This document shows positions 16,988-24,083 of a stretch of 64,000 nt of DNA, piece by piece. The notes under the pieces are model-generated. The model saw only the letters and a list, made by a program, of their open reading frames with translations, had not been told where the DNA came from and made no database searches. This stretch comes from Streptomyces sp. TSRI0107. Lineage in GTDB: Bacteria > Actinomycetota > Actinomycetes > Streptomycetales > Streptomycetaceae. Numbering within the stretch: position 1 is the stretch's first letter; the number at the start of each line of letters is the position of its first letter. The position numbers and the translations under genes were made by a program. The stretch covers positions 372,001 to 436,000 of the forward strand of contig NZ_LIVZ01000002.1 in the NCBI RefSeq assembly GCF_001905845.1, given 5' to 3'.

Positions 16988-18526
16988 TCACTGGGCGGTG
17001 CTGCCGATGCTGCGCGGGTGCTGGAAGAAGTTGTCCGGGTCGTAGCGGCGCTTGACCTGCAGCAGGCGCAGGTAGTTGTCGCCGTAGTACTGGGTGGCCC
17101 AGTCCGGGAGCCGGGAGCCGGGGAAGTTGACGTAGGCGCCGGTGCCCAGCGGGTCCAGCAGGTCGGAGCCCTTCTGCACGAAGGCCTCCGCCGCCGCCTC
17201 CGCGTCGGACGCGGTCGGCTGGTCGAGCTGGGTGGTGAAGCCCACGATGAAGTTGGCGGTGCGGTGCGGGAACGCCGTCGCCGTCGGGGAGATGCGGTTG
17301 GCGTTGCCGCCGACCGACATGCAGTGCAGGAAGCGGCGCTGGCCGGCCACGCGGTCGCCGTCCCAGGCGGTGATGATGCGGTTCAGGTCGCTCGCGGAGA
17401 ACGGCCGGTCGAAGAACCGGTACGCCTCGCGAAGCCAGCCGGTGCGGTGCAGCAGGGCGTCCGGGCCGGTGCCCTCGCGGTGGCACTGGTCCTGGGTGAG
17501 GTCGCCGCAGCCGTAGGCGGTCTTCATCGCCTCGTGGTACGGCAGGTCGCTGTGGAAGCGGCTGGTGGGCTGGGCGCCGACCAGGGAGGTCAGCTGGTCC
17601 AGGGCGGCGACGGCCTCGGACTCGGGGCCGTGGTACCCGCCGGTGACGATGATCTCCGGGACCGCGCCGGGGGCGGCGTCGGGCAGCATGAAGATCAGGG
17701 CGGAGCCCAGGTTCACGGAGCTGTTCAGCTGCCAGGTCTGCCAGGCGGCGAACACCTCCTCGGCCTTGTCCCATGACCAGGTGGTGTTGAAGAAGACCAT
17801 GGTCGGCGCGGCGATCGGGGCGACCTCGAACTCGGTGACGATGCCGAAGTTGCCGCCGCCACCGCCGCGCAGGCCCCAGAACAGGTCCGAGTACTGCGAG
17901 GACGAGGCGCGGATCAGACGGCCGTCGGCGGTGACCAGCTGGACCGAGCGGACCCGGTCGCTGCCCATGCCGAACTTGCGGGTCTGGTAGCCGATGCCGC
18001 CGCCGGAGAGGAAGCCGCCGGGGCAGACGGTCGGGCAGGTGCCGGCGATGACCTGCTTGCCGTGCGGGGCCAGGGCGTGCAGGGCGTCGATGGACTGCAG
18101 GCCCGGGCCGATCCGGACGGTGCTGCTGCCGACGGTGGCGTGGCGCAGCCGGGAGGTGTCCACGACCAGGCCCTCTCCGGTGGACCAGCCCCGGTAGTTG
18201 TGGCCGCCGCTGCGGGCGCGCACGGATATGCCGTTGGCACGGGCGAAGTTGACACAGGCCTGGACGTCGGCGGGGGTCTCGCAGTAGGCGACGGCCGTCG
18301 GGGTGACGGCGTCGAACTCCGCGAACTGGTTCTGCTTGGCGAGGTCGTAGCCGCTGTCCGAGGGGAGGACGAGGTCGCCCTGCAGCTTGCCGGCGAGGCC
18401 GCTGAAGTCGGCGGCGCTCGCGGGGGAGGCCTGCGCCAGGGTGACGCCGCCGGCGACGGCGGCGGATGCCGTGAGCGCCAGCCCTGCTCCTGCTCCGGCC
18501 CGGAGAATCGTTCGTCTGGTGTGCAC
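16988..18526 (-). CDS. Berberine-bridge-like FAD oxidase with Tat-type signal
   Basis: Oxidase of 512 aa. The N-terminus HTRRTILRAGAGAGLALTAS resembles a twin-arginine signal ending near ASAAD. A PCMH-type FAD domain follows. Both residues for bicovalent FAD are visible: His in RSGGHNYRGW and Cys in GTCPTVCPGGFLSGGGIGY. A C-terminal BBE motif YVNFPGSRLPDWATQYYGDN and RYDPDNFFQHPRSI ends the protein. GTG at 18526 follows TAGGAG. Such enzymes oxidise alcohols, make C-C bonds or dehydrogenate rings in polyketide pathways (for example TamL, AknOx). A Tat signal implies that the last oxidation happens outside the membrane, next to the exporter. Confidence 0.88.
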   Translation of the reverse strand: MHTRRTILRAGAGAGLALTASAAVAGGVTLAQASPASAADFSGLAGKLQGDLVLPSDSGYDLAKQNQFAEFDAVTPTAVAYCETPADVQACVNFARANGISVRARSGGHNYRGWSTGEGLVVDTSRLRHATVGSSTVRIGPGLQSIDALHALAPHGKQVIAGTCPTVCPGGFLSGGGIGYQTRKFGMGSDRVRSVQLVTADGRLIRASSSQYSDLFWGLRGGGGGNFGIVTEFEVAPIAAPTMVFFNTTWSWDKAEEVFAAWQTWQLNSSVNLGSALIFMLPDAAPGAVPEIIVTGGYHGPESEAVAALDQLTSLVGAQPTSRFHSDLPYHEAMKTAYGCGDLTQDQCHREGTGPDALLHRTGWLREAYRFFDRPFSASDLNRIITAWDGDRVAGQRRFLHCMSVGGNANRISPTATAFPHRTANFIVGFTTQLDQPTASDAEAAAEAFVQKGSDLLDPLGTGAYVNFPGSRLPDWATQYYGDNYLRLLQVKRRYDPDNFFQHPRSIGSTAQ

Positions 18527-18729
18527 GGCACTCCTAAGGAAGTTCGTTGGGACGCAAGGGATTTCGGAAGGCGGGCCAGGTGGGCGATCACATCCTTGGC
18601 CTGAGCAGTGACCACTATCCGGGCCCCGGCCCACTGCCCGGGAATCCCGCACCCACTGGCTGTCAGGGGGGCGGGAAAGCCGCAGGACAGGAGCCTGAAA
18701 TCCCTGTCTGCAGAGGGAGTTGAGGGTCG
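18527..18729. other. Intergenic region before the BBE oxidase gene
   Basis: About 200 bp between the kanosamine kinase stop and the oxidase GTG, both on the minus strand. It presumably holds the oxidase promoter. I see GC-rich imperfect palindromes but no defined operator or clear terminator. Confidence 0.35.
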
Positions 18730-19647
18730 TCAGTCGACGAGTGCGGGCACCGGCAGGGTCCGCGCCAGGTGCAGGGCGCCGTACAGGGAGGACAGGCCGC
18801 CGAGCCGGGCGGGACGGTGCGGCGGGACCGGGTGGCCGGGGCGGGCCAGGGCGCGGGCGTGGCGTTCGACGAGCGGGGTCACGTCGGGGAACGCGTCGGC
18901 GAAGCCGCCGCCCACCACGACCGCCGCCGGGTGGAGGAGTTCGGCGGTGCCGACGACGGCGGTGGCGAGGACCGCGCACGCCTCGTCGACCGCCACCACC
19001 GCCCAGGACTCCCGGCGCCGCCAGGCCTCCCGCAGCTCGGCCGGGTCGACGGGCCCGTCCCGCAGCTCGGCCGCGCGGCGCAGGATCGCCGGACCGGAGG
19101 CACGGGACTGGACGCAGCCGACGCGCCCGCAGTCGCAGCGTCTGCCGCAGCGGTCGACGACCAGGTGCCCGATCTCGAAGGAGCCCCGCGCGGTGCCGGG
19201 GAACAGCGCGCCGCCGAGCACCGCGCCACCGCCGACACCGGTGCCGATGCCCAGGTAGAGCAGGTCGTCGTGGCCCGCGGCGCGTGCCTCGGCGAGCGCG
19301 GCGAGGTCGCCGTCGTCGGCGCAGGCCACGGCCGTGCCGGGCAGCATCCGGCGCAGCTCGGCGGCGAGGTCGAGGCCGGCCCAGGCGGGGCGGTTGGGCC
19401 AGGCGGTGACCCGGCCCGCGGTGTCGAGGGTGGCGGGCATGGCCACGCCCGCGGCGCGCAGGGGGCCGGGCCAGTGGCGCCGTACCTGCGCGAGGGTGCG
19501 GTCGAGCGCGGCCATGTCGTCGGCCACGTCGCCGTCGGCCGACCAGCGGAAGGTGGTCCGGTACGGGTCGGCGCCCGTGCCCTCCACCCGGACGGCGACC
19601 TTGGTGCCGCCGACGTCGATGCCGAGAAAACCCGTGATGCCACTCAT
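18730..19647 (-). CDS. rifN: ROK-family sugar kinase, RifN-like kanosamine 6-kinase
   Basis: Kinase of 305 aa (RifN about 303). It has the ROK ATP-binding motif LGIDVGGTKVAV at residues 8-19, the catalytic Asp in CADDGDLAALAEA, LGIGTGVGGG, and the zinc motif CGRRCDCGRVGC near residue 175. RifN phosphorylates kanosamine at C6 for the amino-shikimate route to AHBA. It lies apart from rifK-L-M, divergently placed from the SpaB_C-like and aminoDHQ synthase genes. Another ROK glucokinase is possible on sequence alone; the AHBA context favours kanosamine. Confidence 0.85.
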   Translation of the reverse strand: MSGITGFLGIDVGGTKVAVRVEGTGADPYRTTFRWSADGDVADDMAALDRTLAQVRRHWPGPLRAAGVAMPATLDTAGRVTAWPNRPAWAGLDLAAELRRMLPGTAVACADDGDLAALAEARAAGHDDLLYLGIGTGVGGGAVLGGALFPGTARGSFEIGHLVVDRCGRRCDCGRVGCVQSRASGPAILRRAAELRDGPVDPAELREAWRRRESWAVVAVDEACAVLATAVVGTAELLHPAAVVVGGGFADAFPDVTPLVERHARALARPGHPVPPHRPARLGGLSSLYGALHLARTLPVPALVD

Positions 19648-19888
19648 GGCGGCGAGTGTCCGGATCGCGACCCACCGGCCGGTAACCGCGCGTCCACCGC
19701 CCGTCCAGCGCGGACCCCCGGCACCCGTGCTCTCGGGGTACCACCGCCCTGCCCTCCCCCTAACTCATCCCTATTTCCCGGCGCGGGCGGACCGGCTGGG
19801 GCCGCGGCCGGGTTAGGGCCCTCGGCGCACCTTAATCTCGGCCGGAATCCACCCCTTTCGACCCGACTCGCGCGAGGTGATTTCCGCG
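19648..19888. promoter_or_regulatory. Divergent promoter region, kanosamine kinase / SpaB_C-like gene
   Basis: A 241-bp region between divergent AHBA genes. It contains CCCCCTAA at 19758-19765 and GGGTTAGGG near 19811-19819, resembling the CCCCTA elements at the PKS and SARP promoters. Promoter boxes are not assigned. Confidence 0.4.
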
Positions 19889-20710
19889 ATGAACCGTCAA
19901 TGGCTCTTCGTCCGGCTGCCCAACCCGATGCGAAGCCGTCCCGAGGAGCACACCGCCCGGGTGCTCGCCACGATGACCGCCGACCTGGTCGGCCATCTGC
20001 GCGCCGAGGACCCGGAGGCGCTGTGGCAGTTCCGCCGCCCCGGCCCCGCGGCCGGGCCCGACCTCGGGCTGTGGTTCCACTCGACGGAGCCGGTGCTGAA
20101 GGAGCTGGAGCGCCGGCTGCGCGCCCAGACCTCCGAGCACAACTGGCCGATGATCACCGGCGCGCACCTCGCGGAGACGGACAGGTACCGCACGCCCAGG
20201 ACGCTGCGGCTCGCCGACCGGCTGGCCACCGTGTCCAGCACGTTCGCGCTGGAGCTGCTGCGCGACGGCCCGCTGGACGAGGAGCAGCGGCGGTGCCTGG
20301 CGGCGGCGCATCTGTGGCGGCTGAGCGGGCTGACCGCCGAGAGCGAGCGGGCCGCGTTCCTCTTCCACTTCTGGCAGTTCGGCACCGACGTGCTGGCCCC
20401 GGCGGAGCGGGCGGAGCTGGCGGATGAGGCGGACGCCTGGGCGCTGGCCCCGGTGTGCCGGCGGCTGCCGGGCGACGCCGGGCTGTGGGACGGATACGTC
20501 ACCGCGGTGCGCGAGCTGGTCGCGGCCGGCCGGGAGGACGGGGTGCCGGTGAACTTCCTGCTCTACGACCACGTCCTGCTGACCCATGACCGGCTCGGTG
20601 TCGCGGCCCGCACCGGCGCCCGCGCGGCACGCGCGGTGCGCACGGCGCTGGCGGCGGGGACGCCGGTCCCGGCGACGCTGGCCGGGGCGACGGCGCTGCA
20701 GTCCGCATGA
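19889..20710 (+). CDS. Stand-alone protein resembling LanB C-terminal (SpaB_C / thiopeptide-type) domain
   Basis: Protein of 273 aa of uncertain family. The start RQWLFVRLPNP, the W-Q-F-R-R strand near residue 50, LGLWFHSTEPVLKELERRL, ETDRYRTP near 115 and the C-terminal LLYDHVLLTHDRLGV follow the layout of SpaB_C domains found in class I lanthipeptide dehydratases and in small stand-alone LanB-like proteins, some of which are aminoacyl-tRNA-dependent peptide ligases. Similarity is by pattern only. ATG at 19889 follows GAGGTGA; it is 88 bp ahead of aminoDHQ synthase on the same strand, so probably co-transcribed with an AHBA gene. Its job here is unknown. Confidence 0.5.
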   Translation: MNRQWLFVRLPNPMRSRPEEHTARVLATMTADLVGHLRAEDPEALWQFRRPGPAAGPDLGLWFHSTEPVLKELERRLRAQTSEHNWPMITGAHLAETDRYRTPRTLRLADRLATVSSTFALELLRDGPLDEEQRRCLAAAHLWRLSGLTAESERAAFLFHFWQFGTDVLAPAERAELADEADAWALAPVCRRLPGDAGLWDGYVTAVRELVAAGREDGVPVNFLLYDHVLLTHDRLGVAARTGARAARAVRTALAAGTPVPATLAGATALQSA

Positions 20711-20798
20711 CCCTCCGAAGAACCGTTTCCTCACAGCCGTACCACCCCCTCCCCCACGACCTGCGCACGAACCGACCCACGACCGAAAGGATTCCTAG

Positions 20799-21845
20799 AT
20801 GACTGTTGTCACGACCGCGGACACCCGCTCCGCACGCCGGATCGACGTCGCACTGGGCGAGCGCTCCTACCCCGTGCACATCGGTCCGGGCGTACGCCAC
20901 CTGCTGGCCGGGGTCGTCGCCGGACTCGGCGCCCGCAAGGTGGCCGTGGTCTCCGCCCGGCCGCGCGACATGCTGCCGGACCCCGGCGTACCCGCGCTGC
21001 ATCTGCAGGCGCGGGACGGCGAGGAGGACAAACGGCTCGCCACCGTCGACCGGATGTGCCGGGCGTTCGCCGAGTACGGGCTGACCCGTGCGGACGCGGT
21101 GGTCTCCGTCGGCGGCGGCACCACCACCGACTCGGTGGGGCTGGCGGCGTCGCTGTACCACCGCGGGCTGCCCGTGATCCATCTGCCGACGACGCTGCTG
21201 GCCCAGGTGGACGCCAGCGTCGGCGGCAAGACGGCGGTGAACCTGCCGCAGGGCAAGAACCTCGTCGGCCAGTACTGGCAGCCGACGGCGGTGCTCTGCG
21301 ACACCGACTTCCTGGACACCCTCCCGGAGCGCGAGTGGCGCAACGGGTACGGGGAGATCGCCCGCGCGCACTTCATCGGCACCGGTGATCTGCGCGGGCG
21401 CCCGCTCGTCGAGCAGATCGCGGCGAGCGTGGCGTGCAAGGCGAAGATCGTCGCCGCGGACGAGCGGGACGACTCGATCCGGCACATCCTCAACTACGGG
21501 CACACCCTCGGGCACGCGCTGGAGCGGGCCACCGACTTCGCGCTGCGGCACGGCGAGGCGGTGGCGATCGGCACCGTGTTCGCGGGCCGGCTGGCCGGGG
21601 CGCTGGGGCGGATCGACGAGGCGAAGGTCGCCGAGCACCTGGAGGTGGTGCGGTCGTACGGGCTTCCGTACCGGTTGCCGGCCGGTCCGGCGGACGCCGA
21701 GCTGCTGGAGCTGATGCGGCTGGACAAGAAGGCGATGACCGGCCTCGCCTTCGTGCTGTCCGGCCCCGACGGGCCCGAACTGGTCGGCGGGATACCGGAG
21801 TCGGTGATCCTGGACGTGCTGGCGGGGATGCCCAGGGAGGAGTGA
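20799..21845 (+). CDS. rifG: Amino-dehydroquinate synthase, RifG-like
   Basis: 3-dehydroquinate synthase family enzyme of 348 aa; in AHBA pathways it cyclises aminoDAHP to 5-deoxy-5-amino-dehydroquinate. Visible motifs: VVSVGGGTTTDSVGLAASLY (NAD site, about 103-122), LPTTLLAQVDASVGGKTAVN (about 130-150), LNYGHTLGHALE (metal-binding His residues) and RHGEAVAIG. The classical DHQ synthase has GGGVxxD at the NAD site; here GGGTTTD. ATG at 20799 follows GAAAGGA. Assignment to the amino pathway instead of primary aromatic synthesis rests on context. Confidence 0.9.
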   Translation: MTVVTTADTRSARRIDVALGERSYPVHIGPGVRHLLAGVVAGLGARKVAVVSARPRDMLPDPGVPALHLQARDGEEDKRLATVDRMCRAFAEYGLTRADAVVSVGGGTTTDSVGLAASLYHRGLPVIHLPTTLLAQVDASVGGKTAVNLPQGKNLVGQYWQPTAVLCDTDFLDTLPEREWRNGYGEIARAHFIGTGDLRGRPLVEQIAASVACKAKIVAADERDDSIRHILNYGHTLGHALERATDFALRHGEAVAIGTVFAGRLAGALGRIDEAKVAEHLEVVRSYGLPYRLPAGPADAELLELMRLDKKAMTGLAFVLSGPDGPELVGGIPESVILDVLAGMPREE

Positions 21846-21875
21846 GGACGCAGCAGCGGAACAGGACGAGGCACA

Positions 21876-21912
21876 GGGCCGCCCCGGTCGTTCGGCACGA
21901 CAGGGGCGGCCC
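21876..21912. terminator. Terminator between aminoDHQ synthase and DUF962 genes
   Basis: Perfect 10-bp stem GGGCCGCCCC (21876-21885) with GGGGCGGCCC (21903-21912), 17-nt loop, between convergent stops. Confidence 0.7.
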
Positions 21913-21930
21913 CGCGTCGCGGCCCGCTGG

Positions 21931-22326
21931 TCAGGCGGACGCCTTGCGGGGCGCCGCGGCCGGTGCGGGTACCGCGGACAGGGCGGCGCCGGCGGTTTCC
22001 CGTTCGGCGGTGAGGCGGGCCACGAGTTCCTTCAGCTCCCCGTTCCGGCCGGTCGCCATCATCCAGATCATCTTCAGGTCGCCGGAGAACGCGGCCCCCG
22101 GGTCCGTCACCCCGACTGGCAGGTTGCGTTCGAAGACCAGATGACCGGTCCAGGCGAACGAGAAGAACAGGCCCGGTACGGCCCACAGGTCCCGGGCGCG
22201 GCGGCGCCGGGCGGCGACCGCCGCGGCGCCCAGGGCCGCGGCCATCCCGGCGACGTGCATCCAGCGGCTGGCCTCGCTGGTGTGGCCCAGCATGTACGCC
22301 TCGAAGCGTTCGTCGAAGTCCCTCAC
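21931..22326 (-). CDS. DUF962 / Mpo1-like small membrane protein
   Basis: Protein of 131 aa. The DUF962 (Mpo1/YGL010w) pattern is visible: an early FEAYMLGHTSEASRWMHVAG with His residues and a later FSFAWTGHLVFERNLP with the conserved GH-x(3)-E-x-N-x-P, then FSGDLKMI. Two short hydrophobic stretches suggest membrane association. Yeast Mpo1 is an Fe(II)-dependent dioxygenase acting on 2-hydroxy fatty acids. GTG at 22326 overlaps the stop of the upstream methyltransferase gene (GTGA), so it is the coupled last gene of a four-gene tailoring operon. A role on the polyketide is possible but unproven. Confidence 0.65.
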   Translation of the reverse strand: MRDFDERFEAYMLGHTSEASRWMHVAGMAAALGAAAVAARRRRARDLWAVPGLFFSFAWTGHLVFERNLPVGVTDPGAAFSGDLKMIWMMATGRNGELKELVARLTAERETAGAALSAVPAPAAAPRKASA

Positions 22327-24083
22327 CTTGCCCCACTTCCCTCGGACATGGCCTGCTCGGCCTCCTCGTACACCTGTCGGAACAGCGGATCGACGGCGGC
22401 ACCGCGTGCGTAGCGGTCGCCGAAGCGGCGTCGGTACTCCGCGAACAGCGCGGGGTCCCGGTGCAGGAAGAGCACGTCGTGCAGGGCCATCCGGCGCATC
22501 GCCAGCAGCGGCAGCGGGGAGCGGGAGACCCTGAAGCGCGGGTTGCGGGCGGCCGGTTCCGGGCAGTCCGGGTGGAACTGGCCCAGCATCAGGCCCCGGC
22601 GGGCGAGGGCCGGCTTCAGCTCGGCCTGCGTCTCGTCCAGCAGCCGCCACAGCGGGCGCGGCAGGTCGGGCAGGACCGCCACGGCGGTGTGCAGGGTGCG
22701 GTTGGAGTGCGCCCAGTCGGCTGTGTCCAGTTCGTCGGCGAGGCCGTCGACGAGGGCGTGCAGTTCCTCGCGTGCCCGGTCGGGCGTGATGCCGCGCACG
22801 GTCCGGGTGCGCACCGTGCCGGCCCGCAGCGCGGGCTCCACGAAGGGGCAGACCGCGCCGGGGCGGCCGAGCTCGGGGTGCGGGCGGGTGAGGTAGCCGC
22901 CCATCCAGTGCAGGACGACGTCCAGGGCGCGGTCGGTGTCCGTGCCGTGCGCGTCCGGTGCCTGACGGGCCGGGCGAGCCGGGTGTGCCGGGCGAGCCGG
23001 GTGTGCCTCCACCACCGCGGACCCGCCCGGCAGCCGGGTCACCGCCGTGACGGTGAAGCCGGCCCGGTGCAGCAGCGCCTCGGTCTCCGCCCGGCCGCGC
23101 TCCCGGCCGCCGTCGAACAGCGTCATCATGTACAGGTCCATCAGCGCGCCCCACTCGGCGCGTTCCGGGTCGTCGGCGGGGTCGGCCATGTGGTCGACCA
23201 GGGCCAGCCGGGCACCGGGCGGCATCGCCGCGCGGCAGGACCGCAGCAAACGTACGCAGGAGTCGTCGTCCCAGTCGTGCAGGATGTGCCGCAGGACGTA
23301 GAGGTCGCCGCCGGTGGGGAGCGTGCCGAAGAAGTCGCCCTCGACCGCGTCGCAGCGCTCCCCCAGACCGGCGGTGGCGAACCGGGCGCGGGCGGCGGGC
23401 AGTGCGGCCGCCCGGTCGACCAGGACGCCGCGCAGCCCGGGGCGGGCGGCGAGCAGCCCGGCGAGCAGGGCGCCGTCGCCGCCACCCACGTCGACCACGA
23501 CGCCGGTGCCGGTGAGGTCGAGGGCGTCGAGCACTCCGCGCAGTTCGAGGGCGAGGCCGGTCTCCTGGGAGCGGTCGAAGACGCCGCGCAGCCAGGGGTC
23601 CGCGTCGAGGTGGGCGAAGAAGTCGACGCCGTGTTCGGCGGCGTACGCGGGGCGGCCCTCCCGCACCACCCGGGGCAGTCGCTGCCAGGCGGGGCCGGTG
23701 GCCGAGAGCGCGAGCAGCGCGGTGGGCAGCGCGGAGCCGGGCGCGTCGGAGCGGAGGGTGGCGCCGAGCGGGGTGAGCCGGTAGCGCACCGGCGGGGTGG
23801 TCCCGGCGGTCTCGAGCACCCCGAACGCGGCCAGCGCGCGCAGCAGCCGGGTCAGCAGGGCCGGGTCGGCGCCGGTGCGTTCGGCGACGGCGGGGGCGTC
23901 GAGCGGGCCCTCGTCGGCCAGCAGGTCGGCGAGTCGCAGCTCGGCCATCGCGCACACCGCGCGGGAGCGCAGATGGCCGTAGATCATGCGTCGCATGCGC
24001 AGCGCCTCGCGGGCCTGTTCGGCGTCGGGCAGCGGTACGGCGGCGGGTAACGCCCCCGCGTCGGTCCGCGCGGGGGCGCTCAC
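22323..24083 (-). CDS. O-methyltransferase fused to a DUF6875-like domain
   Basis: Two-domain protein of 586 aa. Residues about 20-350 are a class I SAM-dependent O-methyltransferase of the plant-COMT/acetylserotonin type: dimerisation helices (LRLADLLADEG), SAM motif VVDVGGGDGALLAGLLAARP, and catalytic-region HILHDWDDDSCVRLLRSCR with the usual His. After a low-complexity APR-rich linker (AHPARPAHPARPARQ), residues about 380-575 form a second domain with FHPDCPEPAARNPRFRVSRS and PLPLLAMRRMALHDVLFL, resembling DUF6875. The GTG start at 24083 overlaps the P450 stop (GTGA). Codon 12 is TTA, rare in this DNA. The second domain's function is unknown. Confidence 0.8.
   Translation of the reverse strand: MSAPARTDAGALPAAVPLPDAEQAREALRMRRMIYGHLRSRAVCAMAELRLADLLADEGPLDAPAVAERTGADPALLTRLLRALAAFGVLETAGTTPPVRYRLTPLGATLRSDAPGSALPTALLALSATGPAWQRLPRVVREGRPAYAAEHGVDFFAHLDADPWLRGVFDRSQETGLALELRGVLDALDLTGTGVVVDVGGGDGALLAGLLAARPGLRGVLVDRAAALPAARARFATAGLGERCDAVEGDFFGTLPTGGDLYVLRHILHDWDDDSCVRLLRSCRAAMPPGARLALVDHMADPADDPERAEWGALMDLYMMTLFDGGRERGRAETEALLHRAGFTVTAVTRLPGGSAVVEAHPARPAHPARPARQAPDAHGTDTDRALDVVLHWMGGYLTRPHPELGRPGAVCPFVEPALRAGTVRTRTVRGITPDRAREELHALVDGLADELDTADWAHSNRTLHTAVAVLPDLPRPLWRLLDETQAELKPALARRGLMLGQFHPDCPEPAARNPRFRVSRSPLPLLAMRRMALHDVLFLHRDPALFAEYRRRFGDRYARGAAVDPLFRQVYEEAEQAMSEGSGAR
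24048..24050 (-). promoter_or_regulatory. TTA leucine codon (possible bldA control)
   Basis: Codon 12 of the methyltransferase-DUF6875 gene reads TTA (GCG-TTA-CCC). In Streptomyces TTA is decoded only by the bldA tRNA and is concentrated in developmentally controlled genes. It is the only in-frame TTA I noticed in the cluster genes, but I did not scan every codon. Confidence 0.7.

Noticed and set aside
19889..20710. Full RiPP (lanthipeptide/thiopeptide) cluster
   Set aside because: Only a SpaB_C-like protein is visible; no full LanB, cyclase, YcaO, protease or convincing precursor peptide is nearby.
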